Positions 1 to 8,018 of a stretch of DNA of 64,000 bases are shown here, in pieces. The notes below the pieces were generated by a model that did not search any database, was not told where the DNA came from, and saw nothing but the letters and a program-made list of their open reading frames with translations. The stretch's first letter is position 1; every line of letters starts with the position of its first letter. Made by a program: the position numbers and the translations under genes. Source of the DNA: an uncultured Desulfobacterium sp. (lineage in GTDB: Bacteria > Desulfobacterota > DSM-4660 > Desulfatiglandales > Desulfatiglandaceae); the NCBI GenBank assembly GCA_900258555.1, contig LT984854.1:661495-725494 (forward strand). Direction: 5' to 3'.

Positions 1-870
1 GTTTACGCACGGGTCGCACCGGAGCAGAAGCTCAAAATTATCAAGGCATTACAGGACAAAGGGCAATTCATTGCCATGACCGGTGACGGTGTAAATGATG
101 CGCCTGCCCTGAAGCGCGCTGATATTGGAATCGCCATGGGCATTACCGGCACTGATGTCTCCAAAGAGGCAGCACATATGATCCTCCTGGATGACAATTT
201 TGCAACCATCGTCAAGGCTGTCAGGGAAGGTCGGCGCATCTTTGACAATATCCGCAAGTTTATAAAATACACCATGACCAGCAATTCAGGCGAAATCTGG
301 ACAATTTTCCTGGCGCCCTTTTTTGGGCTCCCCATTCCCCTGTTGCCCATTCACATCCTGTGGATCAACCTGGTAACCGACGGAGTTCCCGGTCTAGCCC
401 TGGCCGCTGAGCCCGGAGAAAAAGACATCATGAGCCGGCCCCCCAGGCATCCCAAGGAAAGCATTTTTGCTGAAGGACTCGGCGCACATACAATCTGGGT
501 GGGACTCCTTATGGGCGTGGTCTCTATCGTCACCCAGGCATATTTCATTAAGAGCAGCCAGACCCACTGGCAGACCATGGTCTTTACCGTGCTCTGCCTG
601 AGCCAGATGGGACATGTGCTTGCCATTCGTTCCGGACGGGAGTCTTTCTTCAGGCTGGGTGTGCTATCAAACAAACCGCTCCTTGGGGCCGTCTTGCTCA
701 CACTTGCTCTTCAAATGGCCACCGTCTATGTGCCTGCGCTGAATCCCATTTTTAAGACCGCACCTCTTACCTTCAATGAATTGTTGGTTACTCTGGCTGT
801 ATCGAGCATGGTCTTCTGGGCCGTGGAACTGGAAAAACTGGTAAAAAGGAGGAAATCTTTAATTAAATAA
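1..870 (+). CDS. P-type cation-transporting ATPase, C-terminal part
   Basis: This is the 3' part of a P-type ATPase (PacL/MgtA class, Ca2+-type P2A), an inner-membrane pump that moves cations using ATP. The frame is open from the first base, so the gene starts upstream of the window; the first internal ATG at 76 is not the start. The hinge motif [12 protein letters not shown] is seen near the left end, followed by the IGIAMG and [14 protein letters not shown] segments typical of the P domain. After these come six hydrophobic stretches with the [18 protein letters not shown] sequence of membrane helices 5-6 (Cation_ATPase_C domain). It ends in a short basic tail at a TAA. The phosphorylated Asp (DKTGT) and the nucleotide domain lie outside the window. 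The family is certain; the transported ion cannot be fixed from this part alone. Confidence 0.95.
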   Translation, partial: VYARVAPEQKLKIIKALQDKGQFIAMTGDGVNDAPALKRADIGIAMGITGTDVSKEAAHMILLDDNFATIVKAVREGRRIFDNIRKFIKYTMTSNSGEIWTIFLAPFFGLPIPLLPIHILWINLVTDGVPGLALAAEPGEKDIMSRPPRHPKESIFAEGLGAHTIWVGLLMGVVSIVTQAYFIKSSQTHWQTMVFTVLCLSQMGHVLAIRSGRESFFRLGVLSNKPLLGAVLLTLALQMATVYVPALNPIFKTAPLTFNELLVTLAVSSMVFWAVELEKLVKRRKSLIK

Positions 871-951
871 AAGGATAAACTTTGATATGTTTCTTCACTA
901 GTTATCGTAATAGAGTTAAAGTACTTTTGAGAAATGAGGAGGTTTTGCGAA

Positions 952-1884
952 ATGTATGGAATTATGGTTAGAAAAGTTTCGGTTCTCACTGTTTTTGTGT
1001 TAATTGCGTTTCTTATGTATGGTCTTGTTGATCTTGCTGATGCCAGATCGCGCAGCGGCGGCAGATCGTTCAGCCCGAGCAGATCCTATTCAAGGCCACA
1101 GCAGCGCCAGACCAGTCCCGCTCAGACCGCCAGACCGCCTGCCGGGTCTACAGGGTCCTTTACCCGCGGGCTGGTGGGAGGCCTGATCGGGGGCGCTATC
1201 GGCAGCATGCTGTTCGGCGGGCTGGCCCATGGCATGGGGATGGGTGGTTTTGGAGGGAGCGGCATAGGACTTATTGAAATCCTGATTTTCGGTGTCATCA
1301 TCTACTTTCTTTACAAAAAATTCTTCAGACGCCCGGCCCTTTCTGCAACCGGAGGTTATGAGCAGGCATATGCCAGGACGTCTGTGGATCAGATGGCAGG
1401 GCCGTCAGGCAGGGAGGATATAGTGGATATCCCGGCCGAGGACTCATTGGTTGAAGGTGTCAGACAGATATGGGATGTGGATCCTGACTTCAGCCCGGAC
1501 GGCTTTAAGGAAACCGCCCAGGACCTGTTTTTTAAGATCCAGGCAGGTTGGACAAAACGTGATACAGAGGTATTAAAGGATTATGTCGGAGATCAACTGC
1601 TGGATGAGTATTCCGGGCATTTTGCGGAGATGAGGCAAAAAGGCCACGTCAATCGTCTGGAGAATATTGCAGTGCGCAATGTTGATCTGCTAACGGCAGG
1701 AGTGGAAGGTCAGGAGATATTTGTCAAAGTGCGTTTTACCGCCAACCTCCTTGATTACACGGTGGATGAGTCTTCCGGAAACACGGTCAGCGGTGACCCC
1801 CAAAACCCGGTCAAATTCGAAGAGAACTGGACCTTTGCCCGAAAAATAGGCGCTGGCAACTGGAGGCTCGAGGGGATAGAATAG
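952..1884 (+). CDS. Tim44-like domain membrane protein
   Basis: This 310-residue protein has an N-terminal hydrophobic segment (signal or anchor, about residues 6-26) and an Arg/Ser/Pro/Gln-rich low-complexity stretch (about 30-70). A Gly-rich hydrophobic region follows (GGLIGGAIGSMLFGG, then a second TM near 105-125), and the C-terminal 140 residues resemble the Tim44/MBA1 fold. I chose the ATG at 952 because AGGAGG at 937-942 sits nine bases before it; an in-frame ATG at 934 would overlap that site, and ATG 964 is also possible. Bacterial Tim44-like proteins (COG4395) have a two-TM, Gly-rich N-terminus like this; their role is not well established and may concern membrane-protein handling. 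The gene stands alone between the ATPase and the CorC-like gene. Confidence 0.85.
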   Translation: MYGIMVRKVSVLTVFVLIAFLMYGLVDLADARSRSGGRSFSPSRSYSRPQQRQTSPAQTARPPAGSTGSFTRGLVGGLIGGAIGSMLFGGLAHGMGMGGFGGSGIGLIEILIFGVIIYFLYKKFFRRPALSATGGYEQAYARTSVDQMAGPSGREDIVDIPAEDSLVEGVRQIWDVDPDFSPDGFKETAQDLFFKIQAGWTKRDTEVLKDYVGDQLLDEYSGHFAEMRQKGHVNRLENIAVRNVDLLTAGVEGQEIFVKVRFTANLLDYTVDESSGNTVSGDPQNPVKFEENWTFARKIGAGNWRLEGIE

Positions 1885-1957
1885 GGATTACGTATAGTAC
1901 CGAAATACTCTAGCCGGGGCGCGCATAATGTAACAGTTAATGATAAGGGGTTTCATT

Positions 1958-3274
1958 GTGTCAATATGGATTGAGATCTCGTTTATCTTTCTTCTTATTT
2001 TTTTGAACGGCTTGCTTGCATTGTCGGAGCTAGCTATTGTTTCAGCCAGGAAGACGCGGCTGGAACAGTTGGCGAAACAAGGAGATTCAAGGGCGGGCCT
2101 TGCGCTGAAGCTCTCAAATTCGCCGGACAGCTTTTTATCCACCATACAAATCGGCATTACCTTTGTGGGCATTCTAACCGGTGCTTTTGGAGGCGCAACT
2201 ATTGCTGAATTGCTCGCCCGATACCTTGATGGCTTTCCCGTGCTGACCCCATACGCCGAGAGTATCGGAGTTGTGATTGTAGTCATCGGAATCACTTATT
2301 TGTCACTGATCATCGGTGAACTGGTTCCAAAGCGGCTGGCGCTCAATAATCCGGAAAGGCTTGCCTGCCTTGTCGCCCCAAGTATAAAACGACTTGCGCG
2401 ACTGGCGCACCCGTTGGTGGTTTTTCTGAGCGGCTCATCAAGAATGTTGCTCAGCATTCTCCGGATTAAACCTTCCGCCGCCGCGGCGGTGACCGAAGAA
2501 GAAATAAAGCTGTTGATCGCCAAAGGCACACAGACCGGAACCTTTCAAGAATTTGAACAGGACACGATTGAACGTGTATTTCGCCTTGCCGACCGTCGGG
2601 TGGCAGTCTTAATGACACACAGATCTGACATTATTTGCCTAAGCCTTACTGAAAGCGAAAAGGAAACAAGACATAAAATTGCAGAGCACAAATATTCGTT
2701 TTATCCCGTAGTGCGGGATAACCTTGACAATATTGTCGGAGTTGTCAGAGGCAAAGAGTTGCTTTCACTTGCTATGGAGGGTAAGCCGTTTAATCTTAAG
2801 GAAATATGCCTTAAGCCCCTTTTTGTTTTTGAGACGACGCCTGCAGTCAAAATGCTTGAGCTGTTCAAGAAATATGGAACATATATCGCTTTTGTTGTGG
2901 ATGAGTATGGCGCAATTCATGGCCTTGTTACACGTGATGATATCTTACGTTCCGTTTTTGAAGACATAGAAGATATCTCCGAAAGAAAAGAAGGAGAAAG
3001 GCAAATAGTGCAACGCGAAGACGGCTCATGGCTCATATCCGGTAGTTTGCCCCTGGATGAGTTAATGGATTATATGAAAATCGGTAGTCTTAGTGAAGAA
3101 GATAGGGCAGGAATGAACACTGTGGGTGGCTTCGTAATGACGAAAATCGGGGCTGTGCCTTTGGAAGGGCAACAATTCTTATGGGAAGGCCTCAGATGGG
3201 AAGTCGTTGACATGGACGGCAGACGGGTAGACAAGATTTTGGTGTCACAAGTAAAGAAAACAAAAAATCAGTAA
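1958..3274 (+). CDS. CNNM/CorC (HlyC/TlyC) family membrane protein with CBS pair
   Basis: The domain order is classic for the hemolysin-C/CorC family: an N-terminal DUF21/CNNM transmembrane domain (about residues 1-190, including LSELAIVSARKTRLEQLA and IGELVPKRLAL), a CBS pair (about 205-330, with VDEYGAIHGLVTRDDIL), and a CorC_HlyC domain at the C-terminus (about 345-435, with TVGGFV and LWEGLRWEVVDMDG). Relatives are linked to Mg2+/Co2+ efflux or homeostasis; true haemolysin activity is doubtful. An ATG at 1940 is in frame, but GTG at 1958 has AAGGGG (1945-1950) at seven bases and the next residues SIWIEISFIFLLIFLNG match the family start, so GTG is preferred. The reading frame appears complete. 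It is followed by 358 bases without a gene. Confidence 0.9.
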   Translation: MSIWIEISFIFLLIFLNGLLALSELAIVSARKTRLEQLAKQGDSRAGLALKLSNSPDSFLSTIQIGITFVGILTGAFGGATIAELLARYLDGFPVLTPYAESIGVVIVVIGITYLSLIIGELVPKRLALNNPERLACLVAPSIKRLARLAHPLVVFLSGSSRMLLSILRIKPSAAAAVTEEEIKLLIAKGTQTGTFQEFEQDTIERVFRLADRRVAVLMTHRSDIICLSLTESEKETRHKIAEHKYSFYPVVRDNLDNIVGVVRGKELLSLAMEGKPFNLKEICLKPLFVFETTPAVKMLELFKKYGTYIAFVVDEYGAIHGLVTRDDILRSVFEDIEDISERKEGERQIVQREDGSWLISGSLPLDELMDYMKIGSLSEEDRAGMNTVGGFVMTKIGAVPLEGQQFLWEGLRWEVVDMDGRRVDKILVSQVKKTKNQ

Positions 3275-3632
3275 AAACTAATTTCAAAACACCCACTTCC
3301 GCCCAATCTGTGCTTTGTGCACAATCACGACATGGCGCTTTAGCTTGTGGAATCATCTCTCAATCCATTATCTTATCCGTACCATCTTACTACTTACAAC
3401 CAGTCCGGATTGCCGGATGCTCTGAGCTTGCGATCTTTTACACTCTGTAAAAAAAGCTGACGGTGAGCTCGTAGTTACATAAAGCCCTCCTCGTTTTACC
3501 CTCCTTAAAAATTCCCATAATGTCCAATTGTTATGCAGGCTAATGCTACATACTTAGCAGTGGCACATGGCTTGCTCTGCTACCGTGCAGGAATAAAGCA
3601 ATTGTAACTGAGTAAACAGGAGGGAATACTTT
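3275..3632. other. Intergenic leader of the signalling island
   Basis: These 358 bases hold no convincing ORF on either strand. The one strong signal is a sigma-54 promoter at 3561-3576, annotated separately. The part from 3275 to 3550 has no clear terminator after the CorC-like gene. It would be the natural place for upstream binding sites of an NtrC-type activator, but I could not identify a convincing dyad there. Confidence 0.5.
3561..3576 (+). promoter_or_regulatory. Sigma-54 (RpoN) promoter of the SLC13-family gene
   Basis: The sequence TGGCACATGGCTTGCT matches the -24/-12 consensus TGGCAC-N5-TTGCW at every conserved position, with the invariant GG (3562-3563) and GC (3574-3575) ten bases apart. 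Transcription would start near 3587, about 45 bases before the ATG at 3633, which leaves room for the AGGAGG ribosome site. A sigma-54 activator (11286-12701) is encoded in the same locus, so local control is likely by inference. Confidence 0.85.
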
Positions 3633-5276
3633 ATGAGTCACAGTGTTGCAGCACACGCTATTGATGATAACGGCAGCTTCTGGAAGAGCAGGCCAGGCTA
3701 CAAACCGATCCTGCTCCTGATTGCCTTGTCAGTGTTTGTATTTCTGGTGGTCATACCACCGCCACAGAGCATGCTTGACCTGGTAAACAAGGAAAACCCG
3801 CCGGGCGCGGCCCTTCAAAAAGGCACAAAGACCTTGGTGGAAAGTGTAAACAAAAAGCTCAGGCCCGATGACGCCCCTGCTCACGGCGGAGAACACAAAG
3901 AGGTGGTTAAGCTCACCGAAAAAGAAGTGGCCCAAGTGGGCAAGGTTACGCTTGCGATCTTCGGCCTGGTCGTATTTTTGTGGGCCACAGAGACACTTCC
4001 CCTGGGCGCAACCGATATCCTGGTGGCGGTGATGCTCTATCTGTTCGGCATATTGCCGCTTGAGGAGATATCAAAGTCATACATGCAGGATGCGGTCTTT
4101 TTCATATTCGGCATCCTGGCGGTTGCCGTGGGGGTTTCAAAGACAGGCCTTGATAAACGGATAGGGCTTTTGCTCCTAAGCCGTATCAAGAGCGCAAAGG
4201 CCTTTGCCTTTATATTTTTCCCCGCCATTGCCATGTCCGCAAGCTTTCTGTCGGAGCATGCCCTTGTAGCACTCCTTATCCCGGTGCTCCTGGGTGTATA
4301 CAAGGTAAGCTGCAAGATGTACGGCTTTGATAAGGACCGGGCGCTTGGGGTTTTTCTACTCCTCGGGCTGTGTCTTGCCGCAAATCACGGGGGCCCGGGC
4401 TCCCCTGCCGCAGGAGGCAGAAACGCAATCATGGTGGGATATCTGACAGGCGCGGGCTACCCGATATCATTTCTTGAATGGATGAAATACGGTTTTCCAT
4501 TTGTACCTGTAATGGGCTTTATTATCGGACTGTTCATGTACATGGTGGTAAAGCCCAAATTCAAGGTCCAGGGCATCAACCCAAGCGAGGTGGTGAGACT
4601 TGAGGTCGCAAAGATGCCCAAGTTCGGAGGCAGGGAGGCGATAATGGCCGTGATCCTTGTCATCCTGGTCGCCTGCTGGATCATACTCGGGGAGGAATTC
4701 GGTCTCGGAGGTCCTACGCTTTATGCAGTAATGGCCATGTTTCTTACAAAGATCCTGACCTGGGATGACATCCAGGATGGTGTGGCCTTTGACGTGGTAG
4801 GCCTTTATGCGGCAGCCTGCGCAATGGGCGTGGCCCTCAAGTTTTCCGGGGGCGCCCTCTGGATGGCCCAGGTATTTGTGGATGTCCTGCCCGACTTCCT
4901 GGTAAAAGGTGATAACCTTACTCTGGGGGTGAGCCTTGCAACCGGAACCATGACCAATTTCATGAGCGACGGCGCAACGGTTGCATCCCTTGGTCCCATA
5001 TTCCTGCCCATGTCTGAGCTGACCGGCGTCCATGTATGGAAGATCGGCCTTGCCTGCGCGTTTTCATCTTCATTTGCCAACGCCATGATCGTGGGCACTC
5101 CCAATAACGCAATAGCATTCGCCATGGGCAGGGACCCTGAAACAGGCGAAAGGCTCCTGACTGTCATGGACTTCCTGAAATACGGGGGGGCCATAACCAT
5201 TTTGGCCTGGCTGGTCCTGTGGTTCTGGACAATATTCGGGTACTGGCGATGGATGTCATGGCCCACTCTCGGTTAA
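3633..5276 (+). CDS. SLC13/DASS family sodium-coupled anion symporter
   Basis: This 547-residue polytopic membrane protein belongs to the divalent anion:Na+ symporter family (SLC13, TC 2.A.47), whose members take up dicarboxylates or sulfate. Two family half-repeats are visible: HGGPGSPAAGGRNAIMVGYL in the first half, and TGTMTNFMSDGATVASLGPI followed by GTPNNAIAFAMG in the second. These correspond to the paired Na+/substrate-binding hairpins. A hydrophilic insert of about 70 residues lies between TM1 and TM2 (roughly 45-105), longer than in typical members. The start has a strong AGGAGG. The gene is preceded by a sigma-54 promoter and followed directly by receiver-domain genes, suggesting regulated uptake. 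The substrate is unknown; sulfate or a C4-dicarboxylate are both reasonable for an anaerobe. Confidence 0.9.
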   Translation: MSHSVAAHAIDDNGSFWKSRPGYKPILLLIALSVFVFLVVIPPPQSMLDLVNKENPPGAALQKGTKTLVESVNKKLRPDDAPAHGGEHKEVVKLTEKEVAQVGKVTLAIFGLVVFLWATETLPLGATDILVAVMLYLFGILPLEEISKSYMQDAVFFIFGILAVAVGVSKTGLDKRIGLLLLSRIKSAKAFAFIFFPAIAMSASFLSEHALVALLIPVLLGVYKVSCKMYGFDKDRALGVFLLLGLCLAANHGGPGSPAAGGRNAIMVGYLTGAGYPISFLEWMKYGFPFVPVMGFIIGLFMYMVVKPKFKVQGINPSEVVRLEVAKMPKFGGREAIMAVILVILVACWIILGEEFGLGGPTLYAVMAMFLTKILTWDDIQDGVAFDVVGLYAAACAMGVALKFSGGALWMAQVFVDVLPDFLVKGDNLTLGVSLATGTMTNFMSDGATVASLGPIFLPMSELTGVHVWKIGLACAFSSSFANAMIVGTPNNAIAFAMGRDPETGERLLTVMDFLKYGGAITILAWLVLWFWTIFGYWRWMSWPTLG

Positions 5277-5277
5277 A

Positions 5278-5315
5278 TGCCTCCTTGCGCCGATCTACCC
5301 GGCATGGGGGAGGCA
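5278..5315 (+). terminator. Hairpin after the SLC13 gene
   Basis: TGCCTCC (5278-5284) pairs with GGAGGCA (5309-5315) immediately after the stop codon of the transporter gene. There is no T-tract, so it may be an RNA-stabilising or attenuating stem rather than a strong intrinsic terminator. It separates the transporter from the first receiver gene by about 70 further bases. Confidence 0.4.
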
Positions 5316-5384
5316 ATGGCAAGGAAGGCTTTCAGGATATTGGAAACAGGCTGAAAAGAAACGACACAAAGTCAGGAGGATAAC

Positions 5385-5834
5385 ATGGATCAATTCAGGG
5401 CATTAATAGTGGATGATGAAGAGGATTTTCTCGTAACCCTGGTCAATCGTCTGAACAAGAGAAACATCGAAACTACCGGGGCCAAAAGCGCAGAAGAGGC
5501 GCTGGAGCTTATAAAGAAAAAGATCTTTGACGTGGTTGTCATGGACATCAAGATGCCCGGGGGCATGGACGGAATAGAGGCCCTGCGGGAGATAAAGAAG
5601 ATCCAGCCCATTGCCGAGGTGATACTTCTTACCGGTCACGGGTCAGTGGAGACCAGCATCGAGGGAATGAAACTCGGGGCCTTTGATTATCTCTTAAAAC
5701 CGGTGAAGCTTGAGGATTTGATCCCAAAGATGGCCCAGGCCTTTGAGAAGAAATCCTCTCATGAGCAGAAGATAAGGTCCGCAAGGATAAAGGACCTGAT
5801 GCGTTCTCCCCTGAGGGTGCTCGATGAAAAGTAG
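5385..5834 (+). CDS. Stand-alone response regulator receiver protein (copy A)
   Basis: This 149-residue protein is a single REC domain with a C-terminal helical tail and no DNA-binding or enzymatic output domain. The acidic pocket is Asp10/Asp11, the phospho-acceptor is Asp54 (VVVMDIKMPGG), the switch Thr is Thr83 (LLTGHGSVE), and the conserved Lys is Lys105 (YLLKPVKL), so it should be phosphorylatable. The last 25-30 residues (from FEKKSSHEQK to MRSPLRVL) are basic and probably helical, and recur in its paralogues. A strong AGGAGG precedes the ATG. It is roughly 80% identical by eye to the protein at 7465-7914. It may act as a phosphate relay or sink, or by protein contact, for the histidine kinases downstream. 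Confidence 0.92.
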   Translation: MDQFRALIVDDEEDFLVTLVNRLNKRNIETTGAKSAEEALELIKKKIFDVVVMDIKMPGGMDGIEALREIKKIQPIAEVILLTGHGSVETSIEGMKLGAFDYLLKPVKLEDLIPKMAQAFEKKSSHEQKIRSARIKDLMRSPLRVLDEK

Positions 5835-5893
5835 CCCCGGTTCCATGCCGATGCTGGAACAACATTAACCATTCTTTAAGAAAGGTGGGTCAA

Positions 5894-6343
5894 ATGGAAA
5901 AGATGAAGATGATGCTGGTGGATGATGAGGAGAGATTTCTTTCAACCACCCAAAAGCTCTTAGCAAAAAAGGGTTATGATGTCCTGACCGCAATAAGCGG
6001 TGAAGAGGCCCTGGATAATCTTACAAAACACAATGTCCATGTGGTGATACTGGATGTCAAGATGCCGGGGATGGATGGGGTGGAGACCTTAAAGGCGATA
6101 AAGAGGCGTTTTCCGCTGGTTGAGGTGATCATGCTGACGGGCCACGGCACGGTTGAGACCGCTGTTGACGGCTTAAAGTCAGGCGCAACCGACTATCTCC
6201 TGAAACCGGCGGACATCAACGAACTGATCGGGAAGGCGGAGGAGGCGTTTGCAAAGAGAAAGGTGCTTGAGGACAAGATACGGGTGGCCCAGACCAGAAA
6301 GGCCTTTAAGACCCCGCAGCAGATCCTGAGTGAGACAGAGTAG
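5894..6343 (+). CDS. Stand-alone response regulator receiver protein
   Basis: This 149-residue REC-only protein has Asp10/Asp11, phospho-acceptor Asp54 (VVILDVKMPGMDG), a switch Thr in MLTGHGTVETAV and Lys in YLLKPADI. The C-terminal tail (from FAKRKVLEDK to TPQQIL) resembles the tails of the neighbouring receivers in its helical heptad-like character and basic residues. I chose ATG 5894, where AAAGGTGG lies five bases upstream; a GTG at 5885 is in frame but overlaps that ribosome site. It lies 59 bases after the previous receiver and 12 before the CBS protein, so the genes are probably co-transcribed. No output domain is seen, so its partner must be identified by context: kinases at 8019, 9817 and 12760. 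Confidence 0.92.
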   Translation: MEKMKMMLVDDEERFLSTTQKLLAKKGYDVLTAISGEEALDNLTKHNVHVVILDVKMPGMDGVETLKAIKRRFPLVEVIMLTGHGTVETAVDGLKSGATDYLLKPADINELIGKAEEAFAKRKVLEDKIRVAQTRKAFKTPQQILSETE

Positions 6344-6355
6344 AGGAGGGATGTG

Positions 6356-6910
6356 ATGAGTGAGCCAAAAGTAAGAGATTTGATGATTCCGCTCTCCGAG
6401 TATGTGACAGTAAATGAAGATGCAAGCCTCTTTGATGCGGTCGCTACCTTAAGACAGAAAAGTCAAACTTTTGATCAGGACAAGGAAAATCCCAGGGCCA
6501 TTCTGGTGCTGGATAAGGCAGGCGCTGTTATCGGAAAACTCAGCCAGTGGGACGTTATCAGGGGACTCGAACCCAAGTACAGTGAGATCGGACACATCCA
6601 GGGCACTTCCCAGCTTGCCTTTACCAGCGATTTTATTCGCTCGCAGGTGAAAAAATACGGCCTGTGGGAACACCCCCTTGGCGATCTTTGCAAGAAGGCC
6701 GCGAGGATCAAGGTAAAAGACATAATGTATAAGCCCGGCCAAGGAGAGTGTGTTGCGGAAGGTGCAAGCATGGATGAGGCCGTACACCAGATGATAGTGG
6801 GACACCACCAGTCTCTGCTTGCGCTCAGGGGCAAAGAGATAGTCGGAATACTCAGGCTGAGCGATGTCTTCAGGGTGGTCTGCGACATGATAATGGCCTG
6901 TCCGGCTTGA
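6356..6910 (+). CDS. CBS-domain pair protein
   Basis: This protein of 184 residues consists almost entirely of two CBS motifs: the first begins KVRDLMIPLSEYVTVNEDASL, with the later ILVLDKAGAVIGKLSQWDVI, and the second runs from VKDIMYKPGQGECVAEGA to EIVGILRLSDVFRVV. CBS pairs bind adenosyl ligands such as AMP, ATP or SAM and usually regulate a partner. ATG 6356 is preferred over GTG 6353 because GAGGAGGG then lies six to seven bases upstream. Its place within a run of receivers suggests that it reports cellular energy charge to this signalling or transport unit, which is inference. Confidence 0.88.
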   Translation: MSEPKVRDLMIPLSEYVTVNEDASLFDAVATLRQKSQTFDQDKENPRAILVLDKAGAVIGKLSQWDVIRGLEPKYSEIGHIQGTSQLAFTSDFIRSQVKKYGLWEHPLGDLCKKAARIKVKDIMYKPGQGECVAEGASMDEAVHQMIVGHHQSLLALRGKEIVGILRLSDVFRVVCDMIMACPA

Positions 6911-6928
6911 CGTTCCATTGGAAATCGC

Positions 6929-7339
6929 GTGGAAAAAGAATTTACCATACTGATTGCAGATCGGAATCATCATGTGAGGGAATTGCTCAAACGTGAGATG
7001 ATGGCCGAAGGCTATATTATTCGAGTGGCGAAAAACGGTCAGGAGGTATTGAAATGGGTGTATGATCAGGAACCCCTGGACCTGGTCATCCTGGACCTGG
7101 ATCTGCCGGACTTTGAGGAGACACAGGTGCTGGATAAGATAAACGATCGCGTGCCCTATTTGCCGGTAGTGATCCACACCTTCGTGTCAGAATACAATAA
7201 CAATCCTGCTATTAAGACTGCAGCAGGCCTGGTGGAAAAGGACGGAAGCAGTATAAGCCGCTTAAAGGAGATGGTTTCTTCATTACTGGGTGGCCCTATA
7301 CAACGTAAGCAGAAGGATAATGGCCGCATATCCTCCTAA
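6929..7339 (+). CDS. Divergent stand-alone receiver-domain protein
   Basis: This 136-residue protein has a CheY-like fold signature but a weakened active site. The usual Asp-Asp pair is Ala10-Asp11 (ILIADRNHHVRELLK), while the acceptor Asp56 is kept (LVILDLDLPDFE). The switch position lies in VVIHTFVSEY, and the Lys occurs in VEKDG without the usual following proline. The start is GTG at 6929, 18 bases after the CBS gene, with only a weak ribosome site, so translation may be coupled. It lacks the basic tail of its neighbours. Phosphorylation is uncertain; it may be a pseudo-receiver that binds another component. Confidence 0.82.
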   Translation: MEKEFTILIADRNHHVRELLKREMMAEGYIIRVAKNGQEVLKWVYDQEPLDLVILDLDLPDFEETQVLDKINDRVPYLPVVIHTFVSEYNNNPAIKTAAGLVEKDGSSISRLKEMVSSLLGGPIQRKQKDNGRISS

Positions 7340-7342
7340 AAA

Positions 7343-7360
7343 CCTCTTTTATAAGAGAGG
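7343..7360 (+). terminator. Small hairpin after the divergent receiver gene
   Basis: CCTCTT and AAGAGAGG face each other around a TTAT loop (7343-7360) just after the stop codon. The stem is short and lacks a T-tract. The 100 bases that follow (7361-7463) contain an AGCTGTTAGCT-type motif and no promoter that I can support. Confidence 0.3.
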
Positions 7361-7464
7361 GGTTCAGATGTATAATGACACCCGGGATAAACGGTCCGCT
7401 ATCGGCTTTTAGCTGTTAGCTCAATTCGGGATAATAACTCAACTGCATCAGACAGGAGGGCAAC

Positions 7465-7914
7465 ATGGATCAATTCAGGACACTGGTTGTAGATGATGAA
7501 GAGGATTTTTTGGTCACACTGGTCAACAGGCTTAAAAAGAGAGACATTGATGCAGCAGGGGTTAAAAGCGGCGAGGAGGCCCTGGACCTGGTAAAGAAGA
7601 AACTCTACGATGTAATCATCATGGACATCAAGATGCCCGGCGGCATGGACGGCATTGAGGCGTTACGAGAGATCAAGAAGATTCAGCCCCTTGTCGAGGT
7701 CATACTGCTTACCGGGCATGGTTCTGTTGAGTCCAGCATCGAGGGAATGAAACTGGGGGCCTTTGATTATCTGATGAAACCCATAAAGCTTGAAGAATTG
7801 ATTCCCAAGATGGCCGAGGCCTTTGAAAAGAAGAATTCCCACGAGCAAAAAATAAGAACCGCAAGGATAAAAGAGTTGATGCGCTCGCCTCTGAGGGTGC
7901 TCAATGAGCCATGA
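7465..7914 (+). CDS. Stand-alone response regulator receiver protein (copy B)
   Basis: This is a 149-residue REC-only protein, the close paralogue of the one at 5385-5834: same length, same Asp10/Asp11, Asp54, Thr83 and Lys105 positions, and the same C-terminal tail ending MRSPLRVLNEP. About 27 of 149 positions differ by eye, mostly conservatively, so the pair arose by duplication and both copies remain under selection. AGGAGG precedes the ATG. It lies 104 bases before the first kinase (start 8019), so it is the most natural cognate of that kinase. It has no output domain. Confidence 0.92.
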   Translation: MDQFRTLVVDDEEDFLVTLVNRLKKRDIDAAGVKSGEEALDLVKKKLYDVIIMDIKMPGGMDGIEALREIKKIQPLVEVILLTGHGSVESSIEGMKLGAFDYLMKPIKLEELIPKMAEAFEKKNSHEQKIRTARIKELMRSPLRVLNEP

Positions 7915-8018
7915 GCGAGACATGCGGAATTTAAATGATGATCTGTCTTCATTCGAAAGACAATGGTTAAAAGCGCAGTCGAAGTTGTTTCGTGGGCCCT
8001 CGGCCCGGAAAGATTAAA

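Noticed and set aside
4467..5033. Long antisense ORF (188 codons) in the SLC13 gene
   Set aside because: It mirrors the codon structure of the transporter on the opposite strand, is rich in His/Gly/Lys and shows no domain, so it is a shadow frame.
6449..7177. Antisense ORF of 242 codons across the CBS and divergent receiver genes
   Set aside because: It spans two real genes and their gap, has no ribosome site and no recognisable domain.
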